Assembly: GCA_026874595.1 (NCBI GenBank)
Contig: CM049316.1
Coordinates: 53,331,676-53,395,675, forward strand
Source: Sipunculus nudus
Taxonomy: Eukaryota; Annelida; Sipuncula; Golfingiida; Sipunculidae
Length of the DNA stretch: 64,000 bases
Direction of reading: 5' to 3'
A program made the translations under genes and the position numbers. Below the pieces are notes generated by a model, which was given only the letters and a program-made list of their open reading frames with translations, had not been told where the DNA came from and did no database searches. Numbering within the stretch: position 1 is the first letter of the stretch; every line of letters begins with the position of its first letter. This document shows, piece after piece, positions 61,012-64,000 of the stretch.

Positions 61012-61019
61012 TCCTACCT

Positions 61020-64000
61020 GTTTTTTGCTTCTTTACACATGCTAGAATAGTTGCACTGCAGCCATTACTATTCGCCACACTTTAGAAGTCACTGCCATTT
61101 CCTAATGTATTTTGACAGGTAGAGACATAAAATTTGGGGCTTGTGGGTTCAATACTTCAGCTGTGACGTGCACAGTTTACCCTGTGCTTTTAAAATTGGC
61201 CAGGATATGTGTTTCCTTGCTGAAGACATTGTGTGGCTGTTTGCTGGCTTCTCCTGACTTGCTGAGTATACAGATTTATCATCATGGTATTGTCGTAAAA
61301 TCCTGGGCTGCCCCTTTAATCTGATGTTCTTCACTTTAATGAGCACTGAAGTTATCTTGCTTAATCAAGATCAGACCAAGCCAAATATGCCATGGTTTTT
61401 GAAATTTTACTTTATTGATGTATTGATATTTTTTTGGTTCTGAATATAAGTTTCAAGCCTTTTCAGTTGCTCATTGACCCTGAATTCTCCTTTGGTAAGG
61501 TAATTTGTAAAAAGGACCCATGGGACACAATGCTCAGCCAAAGTTGTGTATGAGCCAAATCCTAGCTTATCAAATGTTTTGACCATTTAAACTCAAAACT
61601 TGTACATTTTAATTTTGCCTCCATGAGGGACAGCGAGCCTTTGAGATGTCTGTACAAGGAATGGGGCTCACTTTGGTTTGAAAATACTTTTTATAGGTTA
61701 ATGAGGCATATTTAAAACAAAAGTATGCTTAAAACAAAATGATCAATAATGATGTCATTAAGAAAAAAAAGTGTAGAGATAGGTGCCTAATATAGCATCA
61801 TAGCATCATGGTTTTATACATCATTTACATATTTTACTTTCTATATGCCCTTAAGCAAGGATCGAGTTGTGATAAGAGTCGGTCTAGCTGACAACAAGAA
61901 AGTGATCTGCACACCTGTAACAGGCATGGGAAATAAGATCCTTTTGTATAGAAATATGAAATTTATTATTATGCAAGACAAGGAAGAACTGGAGATCAGC
62001 CAATAGTCCATTAGCATGTTATATTATATAAACTGATCAAAATATAGATAAAATTGATTAAAACATGCATTTTTATAACAGGCTACATAAATAGTTAATA
62101 CAGAAAGAAGATGACTGGCCAGACCATAAGAATCAATCATTCTTGGTCTGTATTCTTGAAAAGTGCTATTTTACTGTTTTGTAATAGATGTACATTTGGT
62201 TTTCTGGCCTGGTCTGACATTGCAGCCAAAGCCAAAAAAAACAAAACAGAAAAAAAAACAGCCAGTCCTTATGACTTTCATTAGAGACTGATAGAATTAA
62301 TGAACAAAAAGTGTAAGTTTTGATCAATCTTTAGTGATGTGATTTTGCGGGAGACTAAGTTAGAATCCTGAACAATCTGTGGCGACGTGACTTGGATTTC
62401 TCCAGCCTGATCGCTTCAGCTTTCTCTGATTGACGGCCTGTTAACCAGGGACTGCTGATTACATCTAGCAGGTCAGAAATACTTTTCTTGAGAATATCCC
62501 ATGAGAAAACAATAGAAATACTGGTCTGAAACAGCCAGACAGTTAAGCAAATTATTTGTCAGCAGAATTTTCCAAATGATATCACCACAACATGTGAAAG
62601 ATTGGTTCATCAGGACCACTCTGTAGCCTTTCTACCAGTAAGACAGACTTGTTTGTTCCAGTTGACCTTTATGTAAGTTATAATCCAACAAACAAATTGT
62701 ATAAAATATATCTATACTGTTCTTCAGTGGTAAGATATTGCAGAATTTAGGTAAGCAGCAGTAATTTTGTCAATCTGTGTAATAAAATGCATCATTTATC
62801 AAAAAGTTATTGATGGACTCCTCTGAGCAGAGTTCACATCAAGCCCCAGCAGGTGACTGATTTGTCCAGCAGTCAGTCCAGATTAAGGATAAATCAGTCA
62901 AATAAAGGCAGTCTGCACAGCCAAAATCTTCATAACAAAAAGGGTTTCCATGTTTTTGTATCGGACAAAACTAATGGGCAGAATATAATTAAACTTTAGT
63001 AGCTTCAGGTTTTGCTATGCTCAGATATCATAAAAACATCCCAGACAGCTGGTGATTTGTTAAGTTAAACACACACGCACTTGTGATCAAGACATTTAAG
63101 GATTAGACTTGGTTTAATTTTAAAATGATTTACTTTGGTTTGCAGTTATTACTGTAACACCCTTTTTAAAAGAATGTCTCTGTTTTTCATCTTTTTTAAT
63201 TAGAGTCATTTTATGTTCTTTTTTTATTTTAATTGCAAAAAAGCCTGTCTCAGGTAGTTTAATTATTTTTTCCTATCTGAACATAATTAATTCTAATTTA
63301 TTTTTTTAATATAAATTTATATGAAAGTATTCAAAGGAATTCTGCATGAGCCAAAATATATATTATTTGTGCCATCAATGTTTTATTTTATTTGGTTGTC
63401 ATTTACATAAATTACATGAACAGTCCCAATAATATTTTCAGTATTTTGCAGATAAGTTCTATGCAGGGTTTTACATAAATCTGTTTGTTGGTATTAATAG
63501 TTCATTACTATGATGATGATGGTAATTATAATTATTATCATTATTACTGGTATTTAATATGTACACTATATAAAAATGTATATAAAACAAACAGAGATAA
63601 CTTGGCCACTGCTCCAGACCAAATCTTGATCAGTATTGAAATCAGACTAAATTTGTTTGGCAGTTTCTTCCATGAATTATGTATATTTTTCAGTTAAATT
63701 TTACAAATTAAAATTGTCTATGTCAATTTAAATCATTGTAAGAATGAAATTTAGTGAAGTCTTTATTTATGTTTTTTTTTAAATCATGGGTTTTAAATTT
63801 TTACTGAGATAAGTGTATTTTGATGAATCCTTCCCCCAGCCTGTCATCTTGTTGTTTCTTTTGTTGTTTCTTTAATTACTACCATGTGTTTGCTGGTGAG
63901 GAGTGATAGCTGATTTACTAGCCATAGAGAGATATATTAGTAAAATGTAGGCATGAGTGGTTGTAATTTTCATGTTAGCAGCTGACACTTGTCAGGTGAT
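61020..64000. other. AT-rich sequence to the window end
   Basis: No exon with both coding character and splice borders was found. Opposing open frames at 61112-61346 have no domain. Long T/A runs occur near 63200-63320. The sequence is probably intronic or intergenic. Confidence 0.4.
61505..61545 (+). mobile_element. Degraded family C 5'-end fragment
   Basis: AAAAAGGACCCATGGGACAC followed by AATGCTCAGCC matches the family C start with a few changes. No matching hairpin end was found downstream. Confidence 0.35.

Overview
The window is AT-rich, non-coding-dominated DNA from a multicellular eukaryote. Dispersed repeats with (GGAC)n or (TGTC)n tracts, abundant minisatellites and a tRNA-derived SINE suggest a marine invertebrate, most likely a mollusc and perhaps a bivalve. 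That attribution is inference, because no diagnostic gene is present. There is no rRNA, CRISPR, operon or prokaryotic signal. Almost all open reading frames are short chance frames or frames through tandem repeats.

No complete gene can be called. A few short stretches look like possible plus-strand exons, each open and bordered by splice-like signals. The best are 49302-49460 (Arg-rich start, one membrane segment, then a Cys-x4-Cys/Ser-Ala pattern like the start of M13 metallopeptidases) and 60721-61011 (weakly like the C-terminal part of a Nudix domain). Weaker ones lie at 3698, 7457, 14376, 20727, 25233, 33891, 35873, 39836 and 56410. They cannot be joined into one gene model, and all are low confidence.

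The dominant content is repeats. Three families unrelated in sequence (called A, B and C here) share one architecture: a terminal or near-terminal hairpin, a simple-sequence tract just inside it, internal direct repeats of about 278-337 bp in copies from each family, and one hairpin arm repeated near the opposite end. This is the layout of non-autonomous Helentron-type elements (DINE-1/HINE-like). Family B: 905-2692. Family A: 15410-17903 and 53041-54225. Family C: 29316, 31521-33874, 42611-43501, the compound 44846-48676, 51731-51932, 52813-54663, 54786-56290 and 61505. One A copy is nested inside a C copy, and the uninterrupted site can be read from neighbouring C repeats. A fourth family, D, has two copies at 30170 and 31092.

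Tandem arrays: 34 bp (10075-10315), 21 bp (14584-14730), 62 bp (24031-25040), 51 bp (26363-27998, split by a SINE), about 37 bp (29045-29265), 46 bp (36405-36990), 55 bp (38425-39190) and about 42 bp (48677-49003). The 51-bp and 55-bp units each hold a perfect short hairpin. Other signals include three perfect AGGTCA direct repeats spaced by one base (12.0-12.3 kb), an 18-bp perfect inverted repeat at 30975-31019 and a 30-base G tract at 47030-47059. The rest is AT-rich sequence that looks intronic or intergenic.
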